From the NCBI GenBank assembly GCA_047967505.1, contig CM106541.1: DNA of 64,000 nucleotides; one strand, written 5' to 3'. The notes beneath the pieces are model-generated. The model ran no database searches and was not told the origin of the DNA. It saw nothing but the letters and a program-made list of their open reading frames with translations. The position numbers and the translations under genes were made by a program. This DNA is from Dipteris shenzhenensis (taxonomy: Eukaryota > Polypodiophyta > Polypodiopsida > Gleicheniales). Below are positions 54,101 through 56,562 of this stretch, piece by piece; position 1 is the stretch's first letter; every line of letters starts with the position of its first letter.

Positions 54101-56562
54101 CAGGAATATTGCCAGATTCCGCACACGGTCACATACCTTGGCAATAGAGACATGAGCTTGGCTAAATCTGTCGCGACATGTCAGAGGTTGCAGATTCTGT
54201 CATTCGCAGACAGTAGAGACAGAGGCACATATAGCCCTACACTGCCCCCGATACGCACACATCCGAGACGACTATTAGCAGATACTGGCAGACACCACTC
54301 AGATCTCGTCAGTTCTCCACTGCCTCTCCGGCAGCATTGGGATCTTTTGTCACTCGTCTTTTTTTGTACCGTCAAGAACTTGAAAATTCTTTACCCCTCC
54401 ACAGCGGAGGAAATTTTTGTACTAAGGATTAGGTCCCATGGGTCATTTTTGGCCCCTCGAGGACAATAATAAAATTCTACTTCTACTTCTACTTCTCTCT
54501 CTTTCTAGTCCTTGAACATTTCTTGGTGAATATTTACTCTCTCTGTTCGTGCATTTGTGAGGACCGAGATAACAGGGAATTTTTCACAGCAAGCTGAAGC
54601 TCTTCCTCTATGAGCTTCAACAGCACATGTTGATCACTTTGTTGATCTATTGTGAGATACCTGGCCTAGAGGCAAAATATACTACAACGATGTGTCACAC
54701 TGGTTATAGAGCCACACTGATCACCTATTATGGCATGTGACTTTTGGGGTTGGGGACTAGAGATGGACTGTCATCTACATTGGGATGTAGATATTGACAT
54801 TGCTAGCTGGATCCACTTGCTTTCCACATGGATATGGGGGTCTAGTGTAGTTGATCAGCATTACCATTGTACCATGGAGCTTATCGTTCATCGACCAGCT
54901 CGTTCAATGTTGACAGACTCAGGTGTTGAAGGAGTGAGTTTTTTCATCCACTTGATCCACCTTTGTTTTCGAGATCCACAATTTCATTCTAAAGCAAATA
55001 TATATTGATGTTAAGAACTGTACACAATGCATTGATCAGATTTAGGAAATGGGAGCAGAAACCTTTGGGATTGATGCTATAGCTGTATATGACCTCTGTA
55101 GGGATCAACGCTGTAAATAAATATATGGGTAGGTAGATAGGTAAGTATGCATAGCTAGGTAGATGCATATATGTTAAGTAGGTAGGTAGCTACATAACAA
55201 ACATCTAATGCTGCTTCAAAAGTTTGTTATTAATCGGGTAAAGCATGTGGAATTCACTGTGCGACCAGTATAAATTTCAAACAGTAGAGTAGTGTTTTGG
55301 TTGTTTTGAAAAGGTGCTGAACCCCTTCTAACTGTCCTGTTGGGAATTTTCCGATCTCCTGTTAATGTTTATTCAGGTCTACATTCAGGGCCAGACCTCA
55401 TACCGAAAATCAAACGTCCAATTCTGCAAACAGCTTGCAGCTGGCTCTACTCCCACCTGCAGAATCACAAAAAAAGATGGCACCTCCTGCAACTACACGC
55501 GCACCAGCAATAGATCTCCTAAGTGGAGAGTCTCTTCCAGACACATCTCAATCATCTGCAAATTCATCTAGTGCACAGCCAGTTCAGCCTTTGGTATCAG
55601 CTCTTGGTCAGCAAGGGTCATCAAATGTATTCAGCAATGGTGCAGGATTTGAAGCTGTACCGGCTACACCATCTTTTTACAGCAGCTCTCCTCAGCAAAA
55701 TCAGCAGAGTTATATGCAATCAAATGGATTTCTTCCAGCTCAGTTAGGAATGTCCTCCCAACAGAGCAATTATAGCCAATTTCCACAGGCGCAGACCCCA
55801 GCCCAGTCACCTGGGCAGTTTCATGACAACAATTATGTGGTGCCTTGGGCTCAATCAACTGGCCTTTCATTGAGTTCTCAACAACAAGCTATGATTTATG
55901 GTCAGTCTGGTCCTCAAGTACAGGCTCCACAAAGTGCACAGCAGCTTGCCTTGACATACATGGGACAGGTACCTAGCGTGTCTCAGCCTACACCTCTACA
56001 AGTGTACGGCTCTCAGTTGCAACCTCAGCAGGCATATGGAGCTGCTCAAATTCAGCCTCAACAGAATTACAACTCGCTACCTTATGCATATGGCTCTCCT
56101 CAAGGACAACCACAGCAGGCTTTGAGTTTCAATCAGCAATCACCAAAAACACATTTACCTCCTGCCCCATGGAGTACTGAGAACACACAAGATGTTCCTC
56201 CTCTTCCTCAGCAAGCCCCACATTTTTATGGAAACACCTCTTTATCATCCTTTCCCCAATCGCCTGTACAATTCCCTGACAGGCAACAGCTATTTCAGCA
56301 GCAGCAGATTTTAGCTGCTGGGCAGTTCAATTCCCAGGTTGGCCCTACCAGGTTGCCTGGCCAAATGCAAAACCTCTCACTTCAAGGTGCACCAGGTTAT
56401 TATTCACATTTGCAATCACCAGGCCAGTACACACAGCAAGCTGAGTATCCGTTGTACCAGAGGCCAGGTGCTCCCATGAAAGTAACAAAACCAGAGGACA
56501 AGTTATTTAGAGATCTGGTGGACTTGGCCAAAACAAATAAGGGAGGAACTTCTAGCAAGTAA
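8403..56562 (+). CDS. TOL: TOM1-LIKE (TOL) ubiquitin-binding trafficking protein, spliced, 5' part missing
   Basis: Join of 8403-8484, 26375-26460, 33946-34113 and 55377-56562; the first exon starts in mid-codon, so the N-terminus is outside or undetected. TOL proteins (VHS-GAT-tail) bind ubiquitinated membrane cargo and act as ESCRT-0 substitutes that send it to the vacuole. The first three exons give a GAT domain (motifs [50 protein letters not shown]). The last gives the [11 protein letters not shown] motif (clathrin-box-like), a long Q/P/S-rich region and a [16 protein letters not shown]-terminus, all characteristic of plant TOLs. Phases match at each junction: GAG|GCT, TC|G, AG|G. Introns are 17890, 7485 and 21263 bp, packed with retroelements. 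The VHS domain was looked for upstream and not found. Family assignment is strong; the member is not determined. Confidence 0.9.
8880..9000 (+). repeat. Dispersed repeat, partner of 10635-10762
   Basis: Shares blocks such as tgtccttgctgct, catgtggcagcc and gtggcagccctgca with 10635-10762. The two flank a copia gag fragment, so degraded LTRs are one possibility, but ends were not defined. Confidence 0.35.
9529..10515 (-). pseudogene. Copia gag fragment with zinc knuckle
   Basis: The minus strand encodes [19 protein letters not shown] and a basic stretch, typical of the region before the copia gag zinc knuckle. The knuckle itself, [14 protein letters not shown] (CX2CX4HX4C), is read at 10117-10148. 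The segment is disturbed by a direct duplication (period 218 bp) whose two copies flank the knuckle. Further downstream (about 9529-9930) minus-strand frames are broken and unidentified. No LTR, integrase or RT is associated. Confidence 0.6.
9937..10314. repeat. Direct duplication of about 160 bp, period 218 bp
   Basis: The segment starting catctctcaatgtcagacat at 9941 recurs at 10159. Both copies run to tcttcagcca (about 10095 and 10313). The unique spacer between them contains the gag zinc knuckle. Confidence 0.9.
10635..10762 (+). repeat. Dispersed repeat, partner of 8880-9000
   Basis: Block similarity with 8880-9000 (ctgcccac, tgtccttgctgctta, tatgtggcagccctgca). Confidence 0.35.
10876..10920. 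repeat. (CT)n microsatellite at the 5' edge of LINE copy A
   Basis: An uninterrupted 45-bp CT run. Confidence 0.95.
10921..12690 (+). mobile_element. (CT)n-associated LINE, copy A, decayed
   Basis: Begins right after the CT tract. From 11150 it matches copy B (13860 on): [12 protein letters not shown] against [12 protein letters not shown], and [18 protein letters not shown] against [18 protein letters not shown]. This looks like endonuclease to pre-RT coding. After an inserted 461-bp element (11456-11916) it continues to 12300, then jumps (internal deletion) to sequence equivalent to the far C-terminal part of copies B and C. It is cut near 12690 by a copia LTR. Many stops. Confidence 0.6.
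11456..11916. mobile_element. 461-bp insertion with 7-bp flanking duplication, class unknown
   Basis: Splits LINE copy A. Copy B lacks it. It is flanked by gccatag at 11449-11455 and 11917-11923. The insert is AT-rich with gaaac-type motifs at both ends (acgaaacgttttgtcacgaa at left; cgaaacgaaacgaaac and atgaaacgtttcttgtgaca at right), giving imperfect terminal inverted similarity. No coding capacity. A non-autonomous DNA transposon (hAT-like size of duplication) is possible but unproven. Confidence 0.45.
12691..13837 (-). mobile_element. Copia 3' end: RT end, RNase H, 3' LTR
   Basis: The minus strand encodes [55 protein letters not shown] (RNase H) and [19 protein letters not shown] with HVRERL-type and [13 protein letters not shown] ends. 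A polypurine tract (CCATGGAGGGGGG) follows, and LTR-like sequence runs from about 12929 down to about 12691. The 5' edge stops at the (CT)n tract that starts LINE copy B. Stops are present. It resembles copia-1 and copia-2 further right. Confidence 0.8.
13005..13223 (-). pseudogene. Copia RNase H C-terminal fragment
   Basis: A 72-codon open stretch starting [19 protein letters not shown], with [15 protein letters not shown] and [13 protein letters not shown]. This is the last part of copia RNase H. The upstream RNase H and RT continue in the same strand with stops. Confidence 0.8.
13838..13855. repeat. (CT)n microsatellite at the 5' edge of LINE copy B
   Basis: An 18-bp CT run between copia sequence on the left and LINE copy B on the right. 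Confidence 0.95.
13856..16482 (+). mobile_element. (CT)n-associated LINE, copy B, decayed
   Basis: Its 5' edge is the CT tract. Order: endonuclease-side coding (13860-14400), a central unmatched part (14400-14640), then the region equivalent to the end of RT ([16 protein letters not shown] near 14920; [19 protein letters not shown] near 14978), and the C-terminal domain. Its 3' UTR includes agcaacaagggccttagtga and ends ttaatacaa followed by (CT)n. Copies A, B and C align with each other but all contain stops. Clade not determined. Confidence 0.65.
16483..16498. repeat. (CT)n tail of LINE copy B
   Basis: A 16-bp CT run at the exact 3' end of copy B. Confidence 0.95.
16499..16605 (+). mobile_element. 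Short LINE scrap ending in (CA)n(CT)n
   Basis: agtgacagtgcctccaggca to gggctggttgtttgaca repeats the opening of copy C (cttctaggcacatttccag to gggctggttgtttgaca). It is followed by a (CA)n run to about 16579 and (CT)n at 16579-16605. It thus starts at the tail of copy B and ends at the CT tract of copy C. Confidence 0.7.
16606..18056 (+). mobile_element. (CT)n-associated LINE, copy C, 5'-truncated
   Basis: It starts directly after the CT tract at 16579-16605, in the region just after [19 protein letters not shown] and [17 protein letters not shown]. Further on is a cysteine-histidine cluster [19 protein letters not shown] near 17286, the C-terminal zinc-finger type seen in many LINE ORF2 proteins. 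The 3' UTR matches copy B and ends gacggtaat followed by (CT)n at 18057-18094. Frameshifts are present. Confidence 0.7.
18057..18094. repeat. (CT)n tail of LINE copy C
   Basis: A 38-bp CT run with one interruption (ctcact) at the 3' end of copy C. Confidence 0.95.
18140..18240 (+). repeat. Repeat unit, partner of 25857-25945
   Basis: ttagtggccccacccctt, cagtctcatagaccctt and taaactttc-type blocks occur in the same order at 25857-25945. The two would be only a few hundred bp apart before LINE-2 inserted. The stretch 18095-18419 has no gene I can support. Confidence 0.5.
18420..18434. repeat. Left target-site duplication of LINE-2
   Basis: tcccacagtgacgtc, identical to 25780-25794. Confidence 0.93.
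18478..19195 (+). other. Extremely C-rich 5' UTR of LINE-2
   Basis: About 700 bp are almost entirely C/T/A with very little G on the plus strand. A 30-bp unit (encoding [10 protein letters not shown] if translated) is repeated three times near 18719-18808. The open frame through here is a by-product of composition and is not called as a gene. The minus strand is G-rich with many G-runs. Confidence 0.8.
19248..21292 (+). CDS. LINE-2 ORF1 (RNA-binding protein, one frameshift)
   Basis: The probable start is ATG 19248 ([11 protein letters not shown]). The N-terminal half (to about 19765) resembles DUF4283-type ORF1 domains: [33 protein letters not shown] single frameshift at about 19765-19790 moves coding to the frame with [17 protein letters not shown], followed by a zinc knuckle [14 protein letters not shown] (CX2CX4HX4C) at about 19883-19925. 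A run of about 14 prolines and a long P/S/Q-rich region follow, then a conserved-looking C-terminal block ([16 protein letters not shown]). ORF1 proteins coat LINE RNA. The stop overlaps the ORF2 start as ATGA. Confidence 0.8.
21289..25640 (+). CDS. LINE-2 ORF2 (endonuclease-reverse transcriptase, frameshifted)
   Basis: Starts at ATG 21289, overlapping the ORF1 stop by 4 bp. An APE-type endonuclease occupies the first 260 codons ([40 protein letters not shown]). A frameshift near 22540-22600 leads to the RT frame: [67 protein letters not shown] lesion at about 23360, where some codons present in LINE-1 are missing, precedes [12 protein letters not shown] (catalytic YADD at 23407-23418). The C-terminal zinc region [19 protein letters not shown] is near 25040. 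A last frameshift near 25100-25190 leads to the end at 25640. The protein nicks target DNA and copies LINE RNA; this copy is broken. Confidence 0.85.
25668..25713 (+). ncRNA. Two adjacent hairpins in the LINE-2 3' UTR
   Basis: Hairpin 1: gggctgcgt (25668-25676) pairs with acgcagccc (25688-25696), loop 11 nt. Hairpin 2: gtcagct (25697-25703) pairs with agctgac (25707-25713), loop ata. They are directly adjacent and about 50 bp before the A-tail. This is a plausible RNA structure recognised by the element's own RT. Confidence 0.65.
25780..25794. repeat. Right target-site duplication of LINE-2
   Basis: tcccacagtgacgtc, directly after the A-tail; identical to 18420-18434. Confidence 0.93.
25857..25945 (+). 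repeat. Repeat unit, partner of 18140-18240
   Basis: cttagtggccccacccctt, cagtctcatagaccctttg and aataaactttcttt, in the same order as at 18140-18240. Confidence 0.5.
26375..26460 (+). CDS. TOL: TOL exon (GAT domain middle)
   Basis: It encodes [15 protein letters not shown] then [13 protein letters not shown] plus two bases of the next codon (TC). The acceptor is gtAG at 26373-26374; the reading frame upstream meets a stop (TAG) exactly at this acceptor, as expected for intron sequence. The donor is GTAAGT at 26461. The motif matches the TOL GAT helix with pattern DEVVVDLVxQCR. Confidence 0.9.
28429..28860 (+). repeat. 216-bp tandem duplication in copia-1
   Basis: Two copies with period exactly 216 bp (28429-28644 and 28645-28860) and only a few differences (agtgatatc against ggtgatgtc). 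216 is divisible by three, so the frame is kept. It lies in the integrase-RT linker. Confidence 0.95.
29693..30589 (+). CDS. Copia-1 RT end and RNase H open segment
   Basis: A 298-codon uninterrupted stretch: [38 protein letters not shown], RNase H with [17 protein letters not shown] and SCEAEYRAA, ending [14 protein letters not shown] poly-G run at about 30091-30108 encodes extra glycines; copia-2 has only a short G-run there, so the run has expanded without shifting frame. Confidence 0.8.
   Translation: MQTTFDMSDLGLLHFYLGIQFTQEQSGIGMYQSKYVQKLLDRFNMQDCKPIATPMEPGLKLTMHEAGESFDVTLYSQAIGCLIYLCNTRLDIQFAVSHVSRYMHSPKTMYWQAVKRIFRYLQGTKSFGLMFLGGGGGGDLQMHAYSDSDWDGDYDTRQSTSGNCFCLGKACISWLSKKQSIVATSSCEAEYRAAFTATVECVWLRRLFANLHLSLEGPSPILTDSQSAIVVVKNPVFHARTKHIEVHYHYIREKLHAGEISMICVSTHDNVADIFTKALPREKFEAFRSALNLSPFGD
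30627..30888 (+). repeat. 3' LTR of copia-1
   Basis: Starts TGTTAGAATTATT after the polypurine tract; ends near ctcaca at 30888. It aligns with the 257-bp LTR of copia-2 (31561-31817 on the other strand). Contains a CT run at about 30831-30848. Confidence 0.85.
30889..31560 (+). mobile_element. LINE RT fragment of the LINE-3 family
   Basis: Encodes [34 protein letters not shown] and later frames that match LINE-3 ORF2 (antisense at 35676-39476) between RT motifs and [10 protein letters not shown]. Stops and frameshifts. Bounded on the left by the copia-1 LTR and on the right by the copia-2 LTR. Confidence 0.8.
31561..31817 (-). repeat. 3' LTR of copia-2
   Basis: Minus strand TGTTAGAATTATTATTATAT to CTCACAGAACA; aligns with the copia-1 LTR. 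Confidence 0.85.
31855..32328 (-). CDS. Copia-2 RNase H open segment
   Basis: 157 codons: [70 protein letters not shown] frameshift near 32250 separates it from the upstream part. Confidence 0.8.
   Translation of the reverse strand: MTCRCMLTVIQIVLETMIPGSHCFLLGKACISWLSKKQSTVATSSCEAEYRAAFTATIECVRLQRLFADLRLILKGPSPILTDSQSALAVAKNPVFHARTKHIEVHYHYVIEKLHAGEISMIYVSTHDNVADIFTKALPREKLEAFHSALNLSPFGD
33946..34113 (+). CDS. TOL: TOL exon (end of GAT domain and linker)
   Basis: It starts with G completing Ser, then [19 protein letters not shown] and AKHDAIAAG, the last GAT helix of TOL proteins. It continues into a linker with [20 protein letters not shown]. It ends with AG, which together with the first G of the next exon makes Arg. 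The donor is GTAAAT at 34114. Reading past the donor gives an immediate TAA, which supports the splice. Confidence 0.9.
34610..35500 (-). repeat. LTR-like sequence, possible solo LTR
   Basis: Non-coding, with a minus-strand TATA-like ttataaaaagaggcc near 35075 and ctggccgacc motifs. The general make-up resembles the copia-3 LTR (42791-43478). No clear ends or target duplication were identified, so this is tentative. Confidence 0.3.
35540..35579. repeat. (CT)n(CA)n microsatellite at the 3' end of LINE-3
   Basis: CT run 35540-35557 followed by CA run to 35579, immediately beside the T-run (A-tail) of antisense LINE-3. Confidence 0.95.
35676..39476 (-). CDS. LINE-3 ORF2, 1266 codons, uninterrupted
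   Basis: Start ATG at 39474-39476 ([20 protein letters not shown]). APE-type endonuclease: [45 protein letters not shown] (residues about 1-235). [68 protein letters not shown] and catalytic [10 protein letters not shown] (YADD near 37366-37377). C-terminal zf-RVT-type region: [16 protein letters not shown] and [18 protein letters not shown]. The length fits plant L1-type ORF2. All expected catalytic motifs are visible, so activity cannot be excluded. Confidence 0.92.
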   Translation of the reverse strand: MTAHITCFTLNVHGICDSRKWKSVWLYINRFQPDIVALQEHNQHIYAGKTGHFCGYDIFYAGEHSFSGVVLLTKHELQPVIALNDNKGRWLILQCIIRGEVFEFASVYAPQSSRDRTVIWDAMQQYPWRYHAYICGDFNNAPQQGDNTSSHDHMLSPERHAWSQLLLHLNLVDLWKELQPLSPGYTFQHNALSTYQARLDHWYSVAPQQNGDLACKIWIDYAFVHSDHAPLWLRLSFHKMPEDRLPQRRHLIINNSYLQHVEFKAMVTEAAHCLSSSSYLHADDAWASFISKMQMVIRAYGKSYMRTLRETITQAKSTCQDLTELSHHRSLSMHEQTTLCQARHCLKLNDHRKLAKWETRARQRAFTDKGCSSKEFFKSLHQRRIKTEICRVLMPDGSWTTSRSQLASVCVHHFSQQFGSAAPPSQQVLLARNLLLQNVSPIISSTQALELEEPFTESELSDAIKSCGRWKSPRWDGLTVEFFLAYWPILKHPLLYMVNAAWQHQKMPDTWKRGLVKLLPKKQICESLADWRPITLMPVIYKVTTKMIVARLKGVLHDGLHHAQYGFVPRRHITDNIANAYIGIEYAKYTQQDVLLLQVDIAKAFDTVQWNFISSTMQALAFGTKMQQLINWLYQDSEAACIHSGDISPSWTLACSVRQGCPLSALLFAIATHPLLQYLDHLLDTDQLHGLEILGSRSMIAQAYADDSFFTPKNTRADLSMIMHALSTYGLAASLQVNFQKSKLLPLHAQDWHNLLWPGEIVPASQFIRHLGYPLGWGLTRSQQTDWVLVKLRAKLEYWKLATWPLHVHLRITQSILIAYIQFYLPFTMVTKADLVSFMSAIMEIFWRSKHGKKSLRLLSMHRLCSPKMHGGLNILNIQMHLLAHRGKMMMQFLQGDQPWSFMIRSLLLHLHTSAFGNWQPTQWEFLFGSIQGKIRGCPFVSSLLLDWKHILSHLEWKGRDSLSGNSLRAENLFWSKVFHPPLAIQEPRRSYFLSFKGISSVADVLQDDGTILSFSLAACKYGLGAHYRPLWHKISAMLQPYLPVPHLEIQHRLEDWSLCSPSSYVRPLKLSHITVSSLYKVLLPPPWISNRVNTVWHMDRPMKWWRKRLRLLWHYKVPLRQQLFLWLVLLGIFPSGQLLARRHIASAVCHRCSHSTESVLHIFWSCPNTSALIALIRQRLDNDFLLSLLADFSGCLDFIPRDRVLIYFLYGCDIGPSGLYGWIEITESLVIHYFHPFFFQTISATIILRLFSDSFDRSGCVYSLY
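39532..40635 (-). CDS. LINE-3 ORF1 (DUF4283-like plus zinc knuckle)
   Basis: 367 codons. N-terminal RNA-binding-like domain ([36 protein letters not shown]), knuckle [14 protein letters not shown] (CX2CX4HX4C) near 40040-40000, and a P/S/T-rich tail. A second open frame (40768-40568, [17 protein letters not shown]) overlaps its start; either it is the true 5' end with a frameshift near 40630, or a short upstream ORF. The stop lies 55 bp before the ORF2 ATG. Confidence 0.85.
   Translation of the reverse strand: MKDLQIREKTGKNRFPSDGLMVEVDEIADLVREYAKNAVILFFPGRMPPAAEIGNWLTRTLAGSFVRKVHYAARGFFEVIMVDEIHRQMLLEHSPLFFGQQMVHVLPWSPTRDFQALIRHRCPVWVEVVDFPQCMASLLPKIAASLGKVVCPPRPNGNSNRFCILWDTDNPTPDSYSVTVNNVNMGSAFYKLKWGLFAGACFECKKFGHMASQCPLNPHKMPHVTLPVHMPTKDAPTPVANKNKSSRQHPGSQEKGKDSVVTNMNLTSHSPPATQSMPKGKQLSTDGWQSPRKVISARRIPPPRTWNGASSSGNTPEINTGIGITWAAVTASRTLFPEEEVAALLSTSQVTTSSQGRGLDPEIEMQG
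40769..41244 (-). promoter_or_regulatory. LINE-3 5' region with GTACGG/CCGTAC cluster
   Basis: At about 40982-41130 the core tACGg/GTACGG occurs about eight times in 150 bp, including cgtacggtcgccgtacggtg. This is the expected place of an internal LINE promoter. A similar cluster occurs at 7690-7800. A role as a repeated protein-binding site is inference. Confidence 0.45.
41245..41297. repeat. (CA)n/(CACG)n microsatellite at the 5' edge of LINE-3
   Basis: A CA run changing into CACG repeats; the counterpart of the CA tract at the other end of LINE-3. Confidence 0.95.
41301..41902 (-). mobile_element. LINE-4: 3' fragment related to LINE-3
   Basis: 41390-41902 aligns with the 3' end of LINE-3 (ctggatcaccaaagactttc against gtggatcaccaaagactctg; cataaagtccagagg-type block; gctgtccaggtgga against actgtccagatgga). 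A short A-tail on the minus strand is followed by (GT)n. The last about 45 bp (gtatttgttttttttggggtg to ctttata) are repeated at 41301-41347 and 41386-41425, separated by CA/CG repeats. Confidence 0.75.
41903..42096. repeat. 39-bp tandem repeat, four copies, LINE 3' UTR derived
   Basis: Copies start at 41940, 41979, 42018 and 42057 with period exactly 39 bp; unit agctggacaatacatcaaca then gaaaatctcagtataagaa. The tail of LINE-3 contains a related stretch (ctcaacaaaagatctcagta, near 35662). A T-run at 41902-41907 suggests yet another LINE 3' end (minus strand) begins here. Confidence 0.85.
42101..42133. repeat. (CT)n microsatellite at the 5' edge of LINE-5
   Basis: An uninterrupted 33-bp CT run. 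Confidence 0.95.
42134..42790 (+). mobile_element. LINE-5, endonuclease part (left piece)
   Basis: Starts right after the CT tract. Endonuclease-type coding in shifting frames: [64 protein letters not shown]. These are the GDxNAR and SDHxPL motifs of APE-type nucleases. It breaks off at 42790 where the copia-3 LTR begins; the RT part resumes near 52225. Confidence 0.8.
42791..43478 (-). repeat. 3' LTR of copia-3
   Basis: 688 bp, minus strand TGTTAGAGACTC to CTATTTTTCAACA, directly after the polypurine tract. It contains CCGACC/GGTCGG motifs (43143-43235) and a C-run of about 16 at 43313-43328. It is inserted in LINE-5 at 42790/42791. Confidence 0.85.
43473..44021 (-). pseudogene. Copia-3 RNase H
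   Basis: 182 codons, from [17 protein letters not shown] to [19 protein letters not shown]. RNase H degrades the RNA of the RNA:DNA hybrid. It is separated from RT by a frameshift. Confidence 0.85.
44015..44962 (-). pseudogene. Copia-3 reverse transcriptase
   Basis: Two open segments (44962-44702 and 44689-44015) split by a stop after IALAANFR. Motifs: [69 protein letters not shown]-type box, [19 protein letters not shown]. Confidence 0.85.
45254..46713 (+). pseudogene. Gypsy gag and protease (frameshifted)
   Basis: Begins mid-gag ([15 protein letters not shown]). A shift at 45487 leads into [37 protein letters not shown] and the knuckle region [13 protein letters not shown], where the second Cys is Tyr and the spacing is short, so zinc binding is doubtful. 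The protease box reads [14 protein letters not shown] (DSA). A frameshift at about 46710 separates it from pol. Confidence 0.8.
46712..49861 (+). CDS. Gypsy pol: RT, RNase H, integrase, chromodomain
   Basis: Over 1000 uninterrupted codons after the frameshift ([18 protein letters not shown] onward). [47 protein letters not shown] near 47560. RNase [18 protein letters not shown]. Integrase: zinc part [10 protein letters not shown] with CFSCQ, core [47 protein letters not shown]-terminus: [20 protein letters not shown] and [13 protein letters not shown], a chromodomain-like fold that in chromoviruses directs insertion to chromatin marks. Lost 5' LTR means it cannot be expressed normally. Confidence 0.88.
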   Translation, partial: ELSRLAHADIALGMAWHFRKNPAIDWKKHIYQFTMNGVEYVLRGEKDLPRGPLISAMEIRRTPKEFLCLCIALVESIDDALTSTEATQNGKMAELAKEISEKFSECFRDEVPYGLPPERKVQHKIELIPVAEPVNRPPYRMSFTEEAEVRRQLEEYFKLGHIQASFSPFASPVILKKKKDDTFRLCIDYRALNNITVKHRYPMARIDDLLDALHGAVIFSKIDLKCGYHHVRIRAEDVHKTAFRSRFGHYEFLVMAFGLTNAPATFVMLMNDLLCPYIGKFVVHFIDDILVFSKSITEHREHLKIVFSTLRKASLYVNKKKTILCMVRLEYLGFIITTQGVEMDPKKVAAILTWPIPQSLTALRSFLGFVQFYRRHIEGYFETVSPLTDLTSDKVPFIWGQNQQESFNTIKQAVVTGPVLKIVDPQKPLFLETDASGIAVGVVLLQEGRPVAFESKKLSPSQRNWPTHELELYAVIHALKTWRHYLYGSEFYVDVDHDTVKHFSKQPDLRGRQARWAELMQEFNLTIRYRRGKDNKVADALSRIMYNLSFTVLESALMTEIRETQKVDEFVQSLWPKAHVLKPGENEKDDLASRKGQTSARYTIRDGMLEKNGKVVVSSQNDLKQRVIRQCHDSPCAGHPGVEKTYDLVKRDFFWPKMKKHIHEYVTRCFSCQVSKAERVKPPGLLQPLEIPLSKWESISMDFIVGLPTTQGGYDSILVVVDRLTKMAHFIPTKESVSAPQVADLFIRHIFRLHGLPRSIVSDKDVRFTGHFCTAVFETLRTELGMSSGDHPETDGQMERVNQTLEDMLRAYVSLRQHTWDKWLPLLEFAYNDRKHSSIGFSPFGLNYGYRPTNPTIVGVAQKVPSAANFVVQMWEMLALARANIRQAMDRAKVYADENRSIRVFKEGEKVFLRVPSHSKSLTSGKCAKLSPRYCGPWLILKRIGKVAYKLELPPGCKVHPVFHVSRLKKFLHTGDSLIEGVVLFQEIEDNARRKPTRILDRGTMQIRNRKIPTVLVAWHGQPLSEATWESVYQLRRVFPDFIIEDADA
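49874..50316 (+). repeat. 3' LTR of the gypsy element
   Basis: 443 bp, starts tgttatgctctagccgag after the polypurine tract, ends gaaaca. No second LTR is in the window for comparison, so the right end is set by the CA and the resumption of copia-3. Confidence 0.7.
50317..52225 (-). mobile_element. Copia-3, 5' part: gag end, protease, integrase
   Basis: Minus strand, continuing across the gypsy insertion. Long open frame at 52200-50524, then an in-strand continuation ([39 protein letters not shown]) up to 50317. No 5' LTR, PBS or gag N-terminus: the right edge runs directly into LINE-5 near 52215-52230, so the element is truncated there. Confidence 0.82.
50524..52200 (-). CDS. Copia-3 gag-protease-integrase open frame
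   Basis: 558 codons. Gag end ([20 protein letters not shown]), zinc knuckle [14 protein letters not shown] (CX2CX4HX4C), aspartic protease [12 protein letters not shown], pre-integrase [14 protein letters not shown] with [15 protein letters not shown], integrase core [45 protein letters not shown]. Copia order is PR-IN-RT-RH, which fits the RT found at 44-45 kb. The frame begins inside gag, so the start shown is not the original one. Confidence 0.88.
   Translation of the reverse strand: MNEGDSVHDHLTKVKVVRDQLAMVGQKVDTSQLALLTLHKLPRSFKSFVTTVTAGQRTKPITFEELGPLLLQEEAQEEAREKLFTQTDEKALVAKDKPGKGKPKDSKKSEDAERKKKMKCFYCEKLGHSTKECRKKKADKKRKREAKNKEEPKNDSANVTTGQLFLLSEHCSAYAVSEGKEGWYVDSGASKHMSNRRAWFKTMESTHPGSKVSVRDSRTCPVNGIGSIPFITTAGEEKHISGVLYVPDLCKNLLSVSQMDKNNMAVLFQDGKVTVTSKGNGQLVAQGVEENGLYRLNAMLVHEDNGKSKLWHERFGHVNYGILAEMSKSKMVDGLPPITGKHDVCRACLEGKQHRDKFPQEASFRASKPLELVHADICGPMSTASWAGSKYSLLFVDDFSRMTWVYCLAKKSQAFEKFKDWKARVEKETREDVKTFRTDRGREFTSSEFKTFCRKHGIKRQLTTAHTSQQNGVAERKHRTTTETGLAMLRGRNLSKAYWSEAINTAVHILNRTMTNAVKDKTPYEAFYGKKPSISHLRIFGSNAWVHVHKEDRTKLDS
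52225..54506 (+). mobile_element. LINE-5, reverse transcriptase part (right piece)
   Basis: Continues LINE-5 after the nested copia/gypsy block. RT motifs: [88 protein letters not shown] (YADD at 53175-53186). After [17 protein letters not shown] and [18 protein letters not shown] in changed frames. The 3' end carries ctact-type repeats (ttctac repeated) then ctctctctttc, not an A-tail, as in RTE/CR1-like LINEs. A piece between endonuclease and RT seems to be missing. Clade not determined. Confidence 0.82.
52669..53235 (+). pseudogene. LINE-5 RT core open segment
   Basis: 188 codons from [19 protein letters not shown] through the YADD box, ending in TAG at 53233-53235 and continuing in-frame afterwards ([19 protein letters not shown]). 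It is part of a disrupted ORF2. Confidence 0.8.
55377..56562 (+). CDS. TOL: TOL last exon (Q/P-rich tail and C-terminus)
   Basis: The acceptor is attcAG at 55375-55376. The exon opens with G (completing Arg) then [16 protein letters not shown] and [11 protein letters not shown], equivalent to the LALALPDPP segment of other TOLs. [12 protein letters not shown] is a likely clathrin or adaptor contact. About 270 residues rich in Q, P, S and Y follow (low complexity, presumably disordered), ending with [15 protein letters not shown] and a TAA at 56560-56562. The frame is open from the acceptor to the stop with no break, unlike the surrounding transposon ORFs, which argues for selection. Confidence 0.9.

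Larger units (their letters stand above)
34114..55376 (+). other. TOL intron, 21.3 kb, with nested retroelements
   Basis: The donor is GTAAAT and the acceptor gtttattcAG. It contains LINE-3, fragments of related LINEs, and the LINE-5/copia-3/gypsy nest. The stretches 34114-34610 and 54507-55376 hold no recognised gene; the latter has a loose TAGG-type repeat at about 55128-55192. Confidence 0.85.
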
